A DNA stretch of 64,000 nt from Streptomyces bauhiniae (GTDB taxonomy: Bacteria; Actinomycetota; Actinomycetes; Streptomycetales; Streptomycetaceae): NCBI RefSeq assembly GCF_004784475.1, contig NZ_SRRT01000011.1:82796-146795 (forward strand), given 5' to 3'. Positions 41,820 through 50,126 of this stretch are shown piece by piece. The notes under the pieces were generated by a model that did no database searches, was not told where the DNA came from, and worked only from the letters and a program-made list of their open reading frames with translations. Within the stretch, counting starts at the first letter, position 1. Every line of letters starts with the position of its first letter. Made by a program: the position numbers and the translations under genes.

Positions 41820-44800
41820 ATGAGCGACGAGCCGCAGCCGCAGCAGCCGAACGAGGGCGGGGCGCCGGAAGAACCTCAGCCGGCTGAGGGGCCCGCAGCA
41901 GCGGAACCGCAGGCGAAACCGGCGAAGAGTCCGGCCGACCGCGCGCCGGCGGAGACCGGGCCGGAGAGCGCCCCCGTGCGCGACTCCGCGACCCCGAACG
42001 CCCCCCGGCCGACGGGACCTTCGGCGACGGGATCTCCGGCCACGGGTTCTCCGGCCACGGGCGGTAAGCCCGGCGCGGAGAAGCCGGACGAGGGTGCCAA
42101 GGCCGCCCCGAGCGCTCCGGCCGCGAAGGAGGCCGGCGATGCCTCCAAGGGCGCGCCTGCCGTGCCCGCGCAGTCCGGCGCCAAGGAGGCCCCGGCGGCG
42201 AAGGCCCCGGCCGCCAAGAGCCCGGCGGCGGACACTCCGCCCGCCGAGAGCACCCAGGTGCTGCGCCGGGTCAGCGCCCCCACCGGGTCCGCGAAGCCCC
42301 GTACCGGCGGTGCCAGGCCGGAGCAGGCGCCCGAGAGCACCCAGGTGCTCCGGCGCGTCAAGGCCGACCAGCCGCCGCCCGCCGAGAGCACGCAGGTGCT
42401 GCGCCGGGTCAACGCGCCCCGGTCCGGCGACACCCCCAAGCTCCCCGTCCCCCCGGCCGCCGCGGCCTCCGCGGCCGGAGCCGGGGCCACCAGCGTCCTG
42501 CCCCGCACCCCGTCCGAGCCCACCGCGACCCCGCAGGCGAGCGGCAACGGCAGCGACGGCGGCGAGGGCGGCGGTACCGGTGACGGCGGCGGCAAGAAGC
42601 CCAAGCGTCCCCAGCGCACCGGCTGGCGGCGGATCTTCCCCACCTGGCGGATGGTGCTCGGCACCTTCGTGCTGGGCGTGCTGGTGATCATCGGTCTGCT
42701 GTTCCTCGGCTACTCGATGGTCCAGATCCCGGCCGCCAACGCCCTGGCCACCAAGCAGGCCACCGTCTACCTGTACGCCGACGGCTCCCAGCTCGCCCGT
42801 GACGGCGAGGTCAACCGCGAGAACGTGGGCCTCGCCCAGATCGCCAAGCCCGCCCAGCACGCCATCCTGGCCGCCGAGGACCGCGACTTCTACACCGAGT
42901 CCGCCGTCGACCCCAAGGCGATGCTCCGCGCGGGCTGGAACACCGCCCTCGGCAAGGGCAAGCAGTCCGGCTCCACCATCACCCAGCAGTACGTGAAGAA
43001 CTACTACCTGGCCCAGGAGCAGACGGTCACCCGCAAGGCCAAGGAGTTCTTCATCTCGATCAAGCTGGACCGGGAGAAGTCGAAGAACGAGATCCTCGAG
43101 GGCTACCTCAACACCAGCTACTTCGGCCGCAACGCCTACGGCATCCAGGCCGCCGCCCAGGCGTACTACGGCGTCGACGCGATCGACCTCGACCCGGCCC
43201 GCGCCGCCTACCTCGCCGCGCTGGTCAACGCGCCCAGCGAGTACGACGTGGTCGCCCACCCCGAGAACAAGCCGGCCGCGCTCGCCCGCTGGAACTACGT
43301 GCTGGACGGCATGGTCGCCAAGGGCTGGCTCAGCCAGTCCGACCGCACCGGGATGAAGTTCCCGATGCCCAAGGAGCAGACCGTCTCCACCGGCATGTCC
43401 GGCCAGCGCGGCTACCTGGTCGAGGCCGTCAAGCAGTATCTGGTCGGCCACGACATCCTCACCAAGGACCAGCTCGCCACCGGTGGTTACCGGATCACGA
43501 CCACCATCCAGAAGCCCAAGCAGGACGCCTTCGTGAAGGCCGTCGACGACCAGCTCATCTCCAAGCTGGACAAGAAGAACCGCAAGGCCGACACCTACGT
43601 CCGCGCGGGCGGCGCCTCGATCGACCCGAAGACCGGCAAGATCGTCGCGATGTACGGCGGCATCGACTACGTGCAGCAGTTCACCAACGGCGCGACGCGG
43701 GGCGACTACCAGGTCGGCTCCACCTTCAAGCCGTTCGTGTTCACCTCGGCCGTGCAGAACTCCTCCAGCACGCAGGACGGCCAGCGCATCACGCCCAACG
43801 CGTACTACGACGGCACCAACATGCGTCCCGTGCAGGGCTGGTCCGGCGGCCGGTACGCGCCGGAGAACGAGGACCAGAAGTCGTACGGCCAGATCACCGT
43901 CCGCAAGGCCACCGACCTGTCCGTCAACGCGGTGTACGCGCAGATGGCCGCCGACGTCACCGGTGACAAGGTCAAGCAGACCGCGGTCGACCTCGGCATC
44001 CCGGCCGACACCCCCGACCTCTACCCGTCCCCGTCCATCGCGCTCGGCACCGCCACCGCGAGCGTGCTGGAGATGACCGAGGCGTACGCCACCCTGGCCA
44101 ACCACGGCCGGCACGGCACGTACACGATCATCGAGAAGATCAGCAAGGACAACGTCCCGGTCGACCTGCCCGGCAGGCAGACCAACCAGGCCGTCACCCG
44201 CGAGGCCGCCGACACCACCACCTCGGTGCTGAAGAGCGTGGTCGAGGGCGGTACGGCCACGGCCGCGCAGGCCGCCGGCCGTCCGGCCGCGGGCAAGACC
44301 GGCACCGCCGAGGAGGACACCGCCGCCTGGTTCGCGGGCTACACCCCCGACCTCGCCACGGTCGTCTCCGTGATGGGCCAGGACCCGGTCACCGCCAAGC
44401 ACAAGCCGCTGTACGGCGCCCTCGGCGTGGCCCGGATGAACGGTGGCGGTCCGCCCACCGAGATCTGGGCGCAGTACACGCGGGACGCGCTGCGCGGCAA
44501 GCCCGCCGCGAGCTTCGACCTGGAGCTGCAGGCCGGTGCCGACGTGGTCGCGCCCAGCACCCGCCCCTCCAGCTCGCCCGGCACCGACGCGGGCCAGGAC
44601 AACGGCGGTACCACCGGCACCCCGAGCCAGGGCACCACGCCCACCGACGGCGGCCAGGGCAACGGCGGCAGCACCCCCTCCCAGGGCACCACCCCGGCCG
44701 ACCCGACCACGGGCGGCGGCGGTGACACCACCGACGGCGGCGCCGGCGGCGGCCCGGCCACCACCAACGGCGGGGCCACGGACGGGGGCGCCACCGGTGG

Positions 44801-44909
44801 CGGCCCTGGCGGCCAGCCCGGTACGGGCGGCACGGGCGGCGGCGCCGACCCCGGCACCACCGGTCTGCCCGGCGGCTTCATCGCCCCGCAGACGGCCCGG
44901 CGCCAGTAG
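41820..44909 (+). CDS. class A penicillin-binding protein (GT51 + transpeptidase)
   Basis: Bifunctional peptidoglycan synthase, ~1029 residues. A Pro/Ala-rich cytosolic region (1-275) carries three ESTQVLRRV repeats (residues 143, 172, 189). A single membrane helix follows (MVLGTFVLGVLVIIGLLFLGYSMV). The GT51 domain has catalytic Glu353 in AEDRDFYTE and GGSTITQQYVKNYYL-like GSTITQQ. The transpeptidase has Ser634-Thr-Phe-Lys637, LSVNAVYAQM and KTGTAEE (826). A Gly/Thr/Pro tail of ~140 residues ends it. GTG 41811 and ATG 41820 are both possible; ATG has the better start codon, GTG sits too near the AGGAG. Confidence 0.95.
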   Translation: MSDEPQPQQPNEGGAPEEPQPAEGPAAAEPQAKPAKSPADRAPAETGPESAPVRDSATPNAPRPTGPSATGSPATGSPATGGKPGAEKPDEGAKAAPSAPAAKEAGDASKGAPAVPAQSGAKEAPAAKAPAAKSPAADTPPAESTQVLRRVSAPTGSAKPRTGGARPEQAPESTQVLRRVKADQPPPAESTQVLRRVNAPRSGDTPKLPVPPAAAASAAGAGATSVLPRTPSEPTATPQASGNGSDGGEGGGTGDGGGKKPKRPQRTGWRRIFPTWRMVLGTFVLGVLVIIGLLFLGYSMVQIPAANALATKQATVYLYADGSQLARDGEVNRENVGLAQIAKPAQHAILAAEDRDFYTESAVDPKAMLRAGWNTALGKGKQSGSTITQQYVKNYYLAQEQTVTRKAKEFFISIKLDREKSKNEILEGYLNTSYFGRNAYGIQAAAQAYYGVDAIDLDPARAAYLAALVNAPSEYDVVAHPENKPAALARWNYVLDGMVAKGWLSQSDRTGMKFPMPKEQTVSTGMSGQRGYLVEAVKQYLVGHDILTKDQLATGGYRITTTIQKPKQDAFVKAVDDQLISKLDKKNRKADTYVRAGGASIDPKTGKIVAMYGGIDYVQQFTNGATRGDYQVGSTFKPFVFTSAVQNSSSTQDGQRITPNAYYDGTNMRPVQGWSGGRYAPENEDQKSYGQITVRKATDLSVNAVYAQMAADVTGDKVKQTAVDLGIPADTPDLYPSPSIALGTATASVLEMTEAYATLANHGRHGTYTIIEKISKDNVPVDLPGRQTNQAVTREAADTTTSVLKSVVEGGTATAAQAAGRPAAGKTGTAEEDTAAWFAGYTPDLATVVSVMGQDPVTAKHKPLYGALGVARMNGGGPPTEIWAQYTRDALRGKPAASFDLELQAGADVVAPSTRPSSSPGTDAGQDNGGTTGTPSQGTTPTDGGQGNGGSTPSQGTTPADPTTGGGGDTTDGGAGGGPATTNGGATDGGATGGGPGGQPGTGGTGGGADPGTTGLPGGFIAPQTARRQ

Positions 44910-44919
44910 GAGCGAACAC

Positions 44920-44959
44920 GGGAAGGGGGCTGACGACCACGGTCGTCAGCCCCCTTCCC
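44920..44959 (+). terminator. strong hairpin after PBP gene
   Basis: GGGAAGGGGGCTGACGACC (44920-44938) pairs perfectly with GGTCGTCAGCCCCCTTCCC (44941-44959), loop AC. It also separates the convergent Cpn10-like gene. Confidence 0.88.
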
Positions 44960-44977
44960 GCATGTTCCGACGGCGGC

Positions 44978-45337
44978 TCAGAGATACAGCCCGGTGGAGT
45001 CCTCCGACCCCTCGAACCGGTCCGCGGCCACCGCGTGCAGGTCCCGCTCGCGCATCAGCACGTAGGCCACGCCCCGGACCTCGACCTCGGCCAGGTCCTC
45101 CGGGTCGAACAGGACCCGGTCGCCGGGCTCCACGGTACGGACGTTCTGCCCGACCGCGACGACCGCGGCCCAGGCCAGCCGGCGCCCGACCGCCGCCGTC
45201 GCGGGGATCAGGATGCCGCCGCCCGAACGGCGCTCGCCCTCACCGGTCTCCTGCCGCACCAACACCCGGTCGTGCAGCATCCGGATGGGCAGCTTGTCGT
45301 GCGGGGAGGTGCTCTGCTCGTCTCTGTTGGCGCTCAC
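44978..45337 (-). CDS. Cpn10/GroES-like co-chaperonin
   Basis: 119-residue protein of the Cpn10 family. It has the first strand LPIRMLHDRVLVRQETGEGERRSGGGILIPATA, a mobile-loop sequence RRSGGGILIP, and VEPGDRVLFDPEDLAEVEV, the pattern of GroES barrels. It is a paralogue distant from housekeeping groES, which normally sits beside groEL; no groEL is adjacent here. GTG at 45337 precedes a short acidic N-terminus (SANRDEQSTSPHDK). It could act with one of the chaperonins or as an isolated Cpn10-fold protein. Confidence 0.85.
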   Translation of the reverse strand: MSANRDEQSTSPHDKLPIRMLHDRVLVRQETGEGERRSGGGILIPATAAVGRRLAWAAVVAVGQNVRTVEPGDRVLFDPEDLAEVEVRGVAYVLMRERDLHAVAADRFEGSEDSTGLYL

Positions 45338-45429
45338 GCCCCCGAACCTACCTGCCCGCGCGGCGCGGACACGCCTCCGGGTCACCACGGCTCCCCGCCC
45401 TGGCGACCCGGTCGCGGAAGTCGTCCGTA

Positions 45430-45771
45430 CTAGCGCCGGCGGCGGTGCCTGCGCTTGCGCGAGCCCGCGACGATCAGGCCGACCGTCCCGGCGACGATGA
45501 GCGCGGCGGGCACGATGCGCTCCTTGCGGGGCGCGCCGTCGTCGTCCACGAACTGGTCCCGTACCTCGGTCATCACGCGGTTGACCTGCACGTACGCCCG
45601 TCCGAAGACCCGGTCGACGCCGGCGACGGCCTTCGCCTTGGCATCCCCGACGATCGTCTTCGGGTGCACCCGCACCCCGATCTCGTCGAGCGTCTCGGCC
45701 AGCACAGCACGACGGCGCTTGATGTCCGCCTCGATCTGCGCCGGTGTTCTGGTGTCCGACGTCTCCGCCAC
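45430..45771 (-). CDS. DUF3618 family membrane protein
   Basis: 113-residue actinobacterial protein. The N-terminal segment TPAQIEADIKRRRAVLAETLDEIGVRVHP is the DUF3618 motif, followed by a helix and a C-terminal membrane segment (RIVPAALIVAGTVGLIVAG) ending in a very basic KRRHRRRR tail. GTG at 45771 has GGAGG 7 bases before it. Function is unknown; the layout suggests an amphipathic helix lying near the membrane with a cytosolic basic tail. Divergent from bcp by 94 bases. Confidence 0.85.
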   Translation of the reverse strand: MAETSDTRTPAQIEADIKRRRAVLAETLDEIGVRVHPKTIVGDAKAKAVAGVDRVFGRAYVQVNRVMTEVRDQFVDDDGAPRKERIVPAALIVAGTVGLIVAGSRKRRHRRRR

Positions 45772-45864
45772 CGTACGGCCTCCGAAATCTCCTGATGCTG
45801 TTCCGAACAGTCTGTCAGCTCCACGCCACACCGCACGGCAGGGGCACCCGGTTAGGCTGGCCGG

Positions 45865-46332
45865 ATGAGCGAGCGACTTGAGCCTGGGGACGTTGCCCCC
45901 GCCTTCACCCTGCCCGACGCCGACGGCAACGAGGTGTCCCTGTCGGACCACAAGGGCCGCAAGACCATCGTGTACTTCTACCCCGCGGCTCTTACCCCCG
46001 GCTGCACCAAGCAGGCGTGCGACTTCACCGACAACCTCGCCCTGCTGACCGGCGCCGGGTACGACGTCATCGGCATCTCACCCGACAAGCCGGAGAAGCT
46101 GGCCAAGTTCCGCGAGCAGGAGGACCTGAAGGTCACCCTCCTCGCCGACCCGGAGAAGAAGGTGCTTGAGGCGTACGGCGCCTTCGGCGAGAAGAAGCTG
46201 TACGGCAAGACCGTCACCGGCGTCATCCGCTCCACGGTCGTCGTGGACGAGGACGGCAAGGTCGAGCGCGCGCTGTACAACGTCAAGGCCACCGGCCACG
46301 TGGCGAAGATCATCAAGGATCTGGGCATCTGA
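45865..46332 (+). CDS. bcp: peroxiredoxin Bcp/PrxQ (thioredoxin-dependent)
   Basis: 155-residue thiol peroxidase that reduces hydroperoxides with thioredoxin. Peroxidatic Cys47 and resolving Cys52 lie in PGCTKQACDFTD, the typical Bcp spacing, after IVYFYPAALT. The Arg of the active site is in ESTVVV-like IRSTVVVDEDG. Length and sequence order are normal. ATG at 45865. It is followed 39 bases later by a tRNA-Leu gene on the same strand. Confidence 0.95.
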   Translation: MSERLEPGDVAPAFTLPDADGNEVSLSDHKGRKTIVYFYPAALTPGCTKQACDFTDNLALLTGAGYDVIGISPDKPEKLAKFREQEDLKVTLLADPEKKVLEAYGAFGEKKLYGKTVTGVIRSTVVVDEDGKVERALYNVKATGHVAKIIKDLGI

Positions 46333-46371
46333 AGCCGCCGCCCGGCCGCTAGCATGGCCGGGCAGCAGCAG

Positions 46372-46458
46372 GCGGCCGTGGTGGAATTGGCAGTCACGCT
46401 GGGTTTAGGTCCCAGTGGGGTAACTCCCGTGAGGGTTCGAGTCCCTCCGGCCGCACCA
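46372..46458 (+). tRNA. tRNA-Leu (TAG), CCA encoded
   Basis: Acceptor GCGGCCG pairs with CGGCCGC, anticodon stem CTGGG/CCCAG surrounds loop TTTAGGT (anticodon TAG), T arm GAGGG-TTCGAGT-CCCTC. A long variable arm, as in class II tRNAs, and genomic CCA are present. It reads CUA, a rare leucine codon here. Confidence 0.96.
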
Positions 46459-46475
46459 GCATGCAGAGGCAGGGC

Positions 46476-47078
46476 TCAGCCCAGCAGCTCCCGCACCACC
46501 GGGACCAGGGCCCGGAACGCCTTCCCACGATGGCTGATGGCGTTCTTCTCGTCCGCGCTCAGCTCCGCGCAGGTACGGCTCTCGCCCTCCGGCTGGAGGA
46601 TCGGGTCGTACCCGAAGCCGCCGTTCCCCGCCGGGGCCTGCCGCAGGGTGCCGCAGAGCTGTCCCTCCACCACCCGCTCGGTGCCGTCCGGCAGTGCCAG
46701 CGCGGCCGCGCAGGCGAAGTGGGCGCCCCGGTGCTCGTCCGCGATGTCGGAGAGCTGGGCGAGCAGCAGGTCGAGGTTGGCGGTGTCGTCGCCGTGCCGG
46801 CCGGCCCAGCGGGCGGAGAAGATGCCGGGGGCGCCGTTCAGCACGTCGACGCAGAGCCCGGAGTCGTCGGCGACGGCCGGAAGCCCGGTGGCCCGGGCGA
46901 GCGCGTGCGCCTTCAGCAGGGCGTTCTCCGCGAAGGTGACGCCGGTTTCCTTGACGTCCGGGATCTCGGGGAAGGCGTCGGCACCGATCAGCTCGTGCGG
47001 CAGCCCGGCGTCGGCCAGGATGGCCCTCAGCTCGGTGATCTTTCCGGCGTTACGGGTGGCGAGGATCAAGCGGGTCAT
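46476..47078 (-). CDS. rdgB: RdgB/HAM1 non-canonical purine NTP pyrophosphatase
   Basis: 200-residue house-cleaning nucleotide pyrophosphatase that removes dITP/XTP. Motifs: RLILATRNAGKITELRAIL at the N-terminus, FAENALLKAHALARATGLPAVADDSGLCVDVLNG (by position) with the catalytic acidic pair, and GGFGYDPILQPEGESRTCAEL. All are as in the Ham1 family. Start ATG 47078. In other actinobacteria it is commonly cotranscribed with rph; here it lies opposite and 9 kb from rph. It is convergent with the tRNA-Leu gene and follows the SGNH hydrolase gene on the same strand. Confidence 0.95.
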   Translation of the reverse strand: MTRLILATRNAGKITELRAILADAGLPHELIGADAFPEIPDVKETGVTFAENALLKAHALARATGLPAVADDSGLCVDVLNGAPGIFSARWAGRHGDDTANLDLLLAQLSDIADEHRGAHFACAAALALPDGTERVVEGQLCGTLRQAPAGNGGFGYDPILQPEGESRTCAELSADEKNAISHRGKAFRALVPVVRELLG

Positions 47079-47122
47079 GGGGGCCAGTATTCACCGACCC
47101 CCTTCCGCTCATCTGCCAGGGG

Positions 47123-48454
47123 TTACAGCTCCGCCTGTCCGGCGCCCTTGAGGAGCGACAGGTTCAGGGTCTCGGCCATGGTGTGGAAGCCGAGGTCGCT
47201 GGGGTGCAGATGGTCGCCGGAGTCGTACTTGGGGAGCATCCGGCGCGGGTCGCGGGGGTCCTTCAGAGCCAGGTCGAAGTCGACCACCGCGTCGTACACC
47301 CCGCCGGCCCGGATCTCCGCGTTGACCTGCTGCCGCATCCGCTCCAGCGCCGGGGTCCAGGTCCGGTGACCGCCGAAGGGGGTCAGGGTGGCGCCGACGA
47401 CCTTCAGACCGCGCGCGTGCGCCTGCCGGACCAGGGTGCGCAGCCCGTCGGTGATCTTCGTACCGTCGGCGGCCGAGCGGGAGTGGGTGACGTCGTTGAT
47501 GCCGAGGTCGATCACGACGACCTTCACGTTGGGCCGGGACAGCGCGTCGCGGCCGAAGCGGGACAGCCCGCTCGGGTTCTCGGCGGGCCGGCCCAGGCCG
47601 TTCGCCAGCACCTGGTTGCCGGTGATGCCCTCGTTGACGACGGAGTAGCGCGGCACGTCCGCCCCGCTCGCGGCGGCCGAGCGCAGCCGGGAGGCCAGCA
47701 CGTCCGGCCAGCGGCGGTTCTCGCCCATGGTCGAGGTGATGCCGTCGGTTATGGAGTCGCCGAACGCCACCACCGTGCCGTCCGCCTCGTTGCTCAGCAC
47801 GTCCAGCGCGGTCAGATAACGCCAGTACGCGCTCCGCTCGGCGTACGGGATGCCCGTCGCCTCCTCGGTGCGGTCACCGGGCGCCACGAACGAGATCTGC
47901 CGCGCGTGCGGGTGGATGGTGACCGGCCCGGACGGCGTGGGGGAGTACGTGGTGACCAAGACGTCCTGGTCGTGCGGTACGACGATCCGCACCGCGTCGC
48001 TGACGGCCTGGCCGCCGGCCGGGATGGTGACCGCGTAGGCGCCGTCGAACGTCAGGCGGCGCATCGTTTCCGCACGGGCGGCGGCGGTACCCCGGCCCGC
48101 CGAGAGGGCCACCGAGGCGTGAGTGATGGTCAGCGGCGCCTGCCCGTACAGGTTGGAGAGGGTGACGCGGGCGCTCGTACCGCCGGTGTTCGCGTGCACG
48201 ACGTTGCGCACCGAGCGGCCCGCCAGGCCGGCGGCCTCGGTGCCGGGCTCGGCGCCGACGGGCGAGGCGGCCCAGGAGCCGACCCAGGTGCCCGTGGAGG
48301 CGGGTGCGGCGGACGAGCCGTGGGGGCGCCGGCCCGTGGCCGAGGACGCCGAGGTGCCCTCGCCGGCCGCCGACCTGATGAGGACGGTGACGGAAAGGGC
48401 GACGACGAGTGCGGTGAACGCACTGAGCAGGGCATAACCGTGGCGCTTGGTCAC
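47123..48454 (-). CDS. secreted SGNH/GDSL-type hydrolase
   Basis: 443-residue lipase/esterase-like protein. A signal anchor or signal peptide is at the start (YALLSAFTALVVALSVTVLI). The N-terminal half, RVTLSNLYGQAPLTITHASVAL and onwards, is a beta-sandwich module. The C-terminal half is an SGNH domain with FGDSITDG (Ser234), block III IDLGINDVTHSRS and block V GDHLHPSDLGF with the Asp-His pair. GTG at 48454. The usual substrates are esters or acetylated sugars; none can be chosen here. 45 bases upstream of rdgB. Confidence 0.9.
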   Translation of the reverse strand: MTKRHGYALLSAFTALVVALSVTVLIRSAAGEGTSASSATGRRPHGSSAAPASTGTWVGSWAASPVGAEPGTEAAGLAGRSVRNVVHANTGGTSARVTLSNLYGQAPLTITHASVALSAGRGTAAARAETMRRLTFDGAYAVTIPAGGQAVSDAVRIVVPHDQDVLVTTYSPTPSGPVTIHPHARQISFVAPGDRTEEATGIPYAERSAYWRYLTALDVLSNEADGTVVAFGDSITDGITSTMGENRRWPDVLASRLRSAAASGADVPRYSVVNEGITGNQVLANGLGRPAENPSGLSRFGRDALSRPNVKVVVIDLGINDVTHSRSAADGTKITDGLRTLVRQAHARGLKVVGATLTPFGGHRTWTPALERMRQQVNAEIRAGGVYDAVVDFDLALKDPRDPRRMLPKYDSGDHLHPSDLGFHTMAETLNLSLLKGAGQAEL

Positions 48455-48661
48455 GCTGGCGTTGTTCTCCTCGGGAGACGGGAAGCCGGACGATCAATAC
48501 ACCATGATGCGGCATATGGGGGAACGGAGTTGACGGGCACCCCGGTCCACGGGACCTGCCCCGACCCCCCCTCCAGTCTGACGCCGGGAACCTCCCGTCC
48601 GTTCCGTGCGGCGGCGGGAAGGGACAATGTGTGTGCGGGATCACCGATCGGGCGGAGCGAG

Positions 48662-50008
48662 ATGGAACGCGCGCAAACGGAAGAGGCGGAGCCGGGCCGT
48701 ACCCCCCGGCCGACGGCTGCCGGGCGGGCCGGTTCGTACCGGACCATGACCGCCTTCACGGCGGCCGACGAGGAGCGGCAGCGCGGCGTACGGCGCATGA
48801 AGCTCACGGCGGCCGGACTGCTGCTGTTCGTCGCCGTGGTGTACGCCCTGGCCACCTGGGCCGGGCACGCGGGGGCGGGACACTGGACGGGCTATGTGGC
48901 GGCGGCCGCGGAGGCCGGGATGGTCGGCGCGCTCGCGGACTGGTTCGCGGTCACCGCGCTGTTCCGGCACCCGCTGGGCCTGCCCATCCCGCACACCGCG
49001 ATCATCCCCACCAAGAAGGACCAGCTCGGCGTCTCCCTGGGCGAGTTCGTCGGGGAGAACTTCCTCTCCGAGGACGTCGTACGGCAGCGGCTCGCCGCCG
49101 TCGGCATCGGCAGCAGGCTCGGTGACTGGCTGGCCGAGCCGGCCAACGCCGACCGGGTCACCGCCGAGCTGGCCACCGCGCTGCGCGGCGCGCTGACGGT
49201 GCTGCGCGACTCGGACGTGCAGGCGGTGGTGGGGGAGGCGATCACCCGGCGGGCCGACGCGCGGGAGATCGGTCCGGCCGTGGGCAAGCTGCTGGACCGG
49301 ATCGTGGCCGACGGCGGCCACCGGCGCGTGGTCGACCTGGTGGTGGGCCGCGCCCACGAGTGGCTGGAGCGGCACCGGGACGACGTGATGGTGGCCATCG
49401 AGGGCGGCGCGCCCGGCTGGACCCCGCGCTTCGTGGACCGCAAGGTCGGCGACCGCGTCTACAAGGAACTGCTGCGCTTCGTCACCGAGATGCAGGAGAT
49501 GCCCTCGCACCCGGCGCGGGCCGCTCTGGACCGCTTCCTCACCGACTTCGCCTCCGACCTCCAGTCCGACACCGAGACCCGGGCGCGGGTGGACCGGCTG
49601 AAGCGGGAGGTGCTGGCGCGGGACGAGGTGCAGGACCTGATCGCGTCCGCCTGGACCGCCGTACGGTCGATGATCGTCGCGGCGGCGGAGGACGAGCAGA
49701 GCGAGCTGCGCCTGCGGGTGCGGGCCGGGCTGCTGTCGCTGGGGCAACGGCTGGCGACCGAGCCGAAGATGCAGGGCAAGGTCGACCGCTGGATCGAGGG
49801 CGCGGCCGTGCACGTGGTGACGACCTACCGCAAGGAGATCACCTCCCTGATCACCGAGACGGTGGCGGGCTGGGACGCGGAGCACACCACCCGCAAGATC
49901 GAGGCGCACATCGGGCGCGACCTCCAGTTCATCCGGATCAACGGCACGGTGGTGGGCTCACTCGCCGGGCTGGTGATCTACACCGTGTCGCGGGCGCTGG
50001 GCGGCTGA
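48662..50008 (+). CDS. DUF445 membrane protein
   Basis: 448-residue protein of the DUF445 (YjiN-like) family. After a basic N-terminus there is one membrane helix (LTAAGLLLFVAVVYALATWAG) and EAGMVGALADWFAVTALFRHPLGLPIPHTAIIPTKKDQLG (by position), the conserved signature. The rest is a long amphipathic helical body (VDRLKREVLARDEVQDLIAS, RWIEGAAVHVVTTYR), ending in a second hydrophobic helix (VGSLAGLVIYTVSRALGG). Function unknown; envelope association is likely. ATG 48662 is chosen although the frame is open for 1.4 kb upstream. Confidence 0.9.
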   Translation: MERAQTEEAEPGRTPRPTAAGRAGSYRTMTAFTAADEERQRGVRRMKLTAAGLLLFVAVVYALATWAGHAGAGHWTGYVAAAAEAGMVGALADWFAVTALFRHPLGLPIPHTAIIPTKKDQLGVSLGEFVGENFLSEDVVRQRLAAVGIGSRLGDWLAEPANADRVTAELATALRGALTVLRDSDVQAVVGEAITRRADAREIGPAVGKLLDRIVADGGHRRVVDLVVGRAHEWLERHRDDVMVAIEGGAPGWTPRFVDRKVGDRVYKELLRFVTEMQEMPSHPARAALDRFLTDFASDLQSDTETRARVDRLKREVLARDEVQDLIASAWTAVRSMIVAAAEDEQSELRLRVRAGLLSLGQRLATEPKMQGKVDRWIEGAAVHVVTTYRKEITSLITETVAGWDAEHTTRKIEAHIGRDLQFIRINGTVVGSLAGLVIYTVSRALGG

Positions 50009-50105
50009 ACGGCTCGTCCGGCGGGGTGAGCCTGCCGGGCGGCCCGGTCTGATCCCGCGCGGCGCGGGCACCCGTAACTCGTCCTTCGACGAAGAAGGGG
50101 TGCCG

Positions 50106-50126
50106 ATGAGCGAGGGGTGCCGATGA
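50106..50126 (+). other. six-codon upstream ORF overlapping MFS start
   Basis: ATG at 50106 reads MSEGCR and stops at TGA 50124-50126, which overlaps the ATG (50123) of the MFS gene as ATGA. It arose from a 17-base duplication: GGGGTGCCGATGAGC occurs at 50097-50111 and at 50114-50128, each copy bringing an SD-like GGGG and an ATG. Confidence 0.5.

Noticed and set aside
41448..44402. 984-codon open frame on the minus strand opposite the PBP gene
   Set aside because: It is an antisense shadow caused by GC-rich third positions; translated sequence is Gly/Val/Arg/Leu-rich nonsense with no family motif, and the sense strand encodes all PBP motifs.
47183..48661. 1.4-kb upstream extension of the DUF445 frame
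   Set aside because: Runs antisense through the SGNH hydrolase, and conserved DUF445 sequence starts only after 48662.
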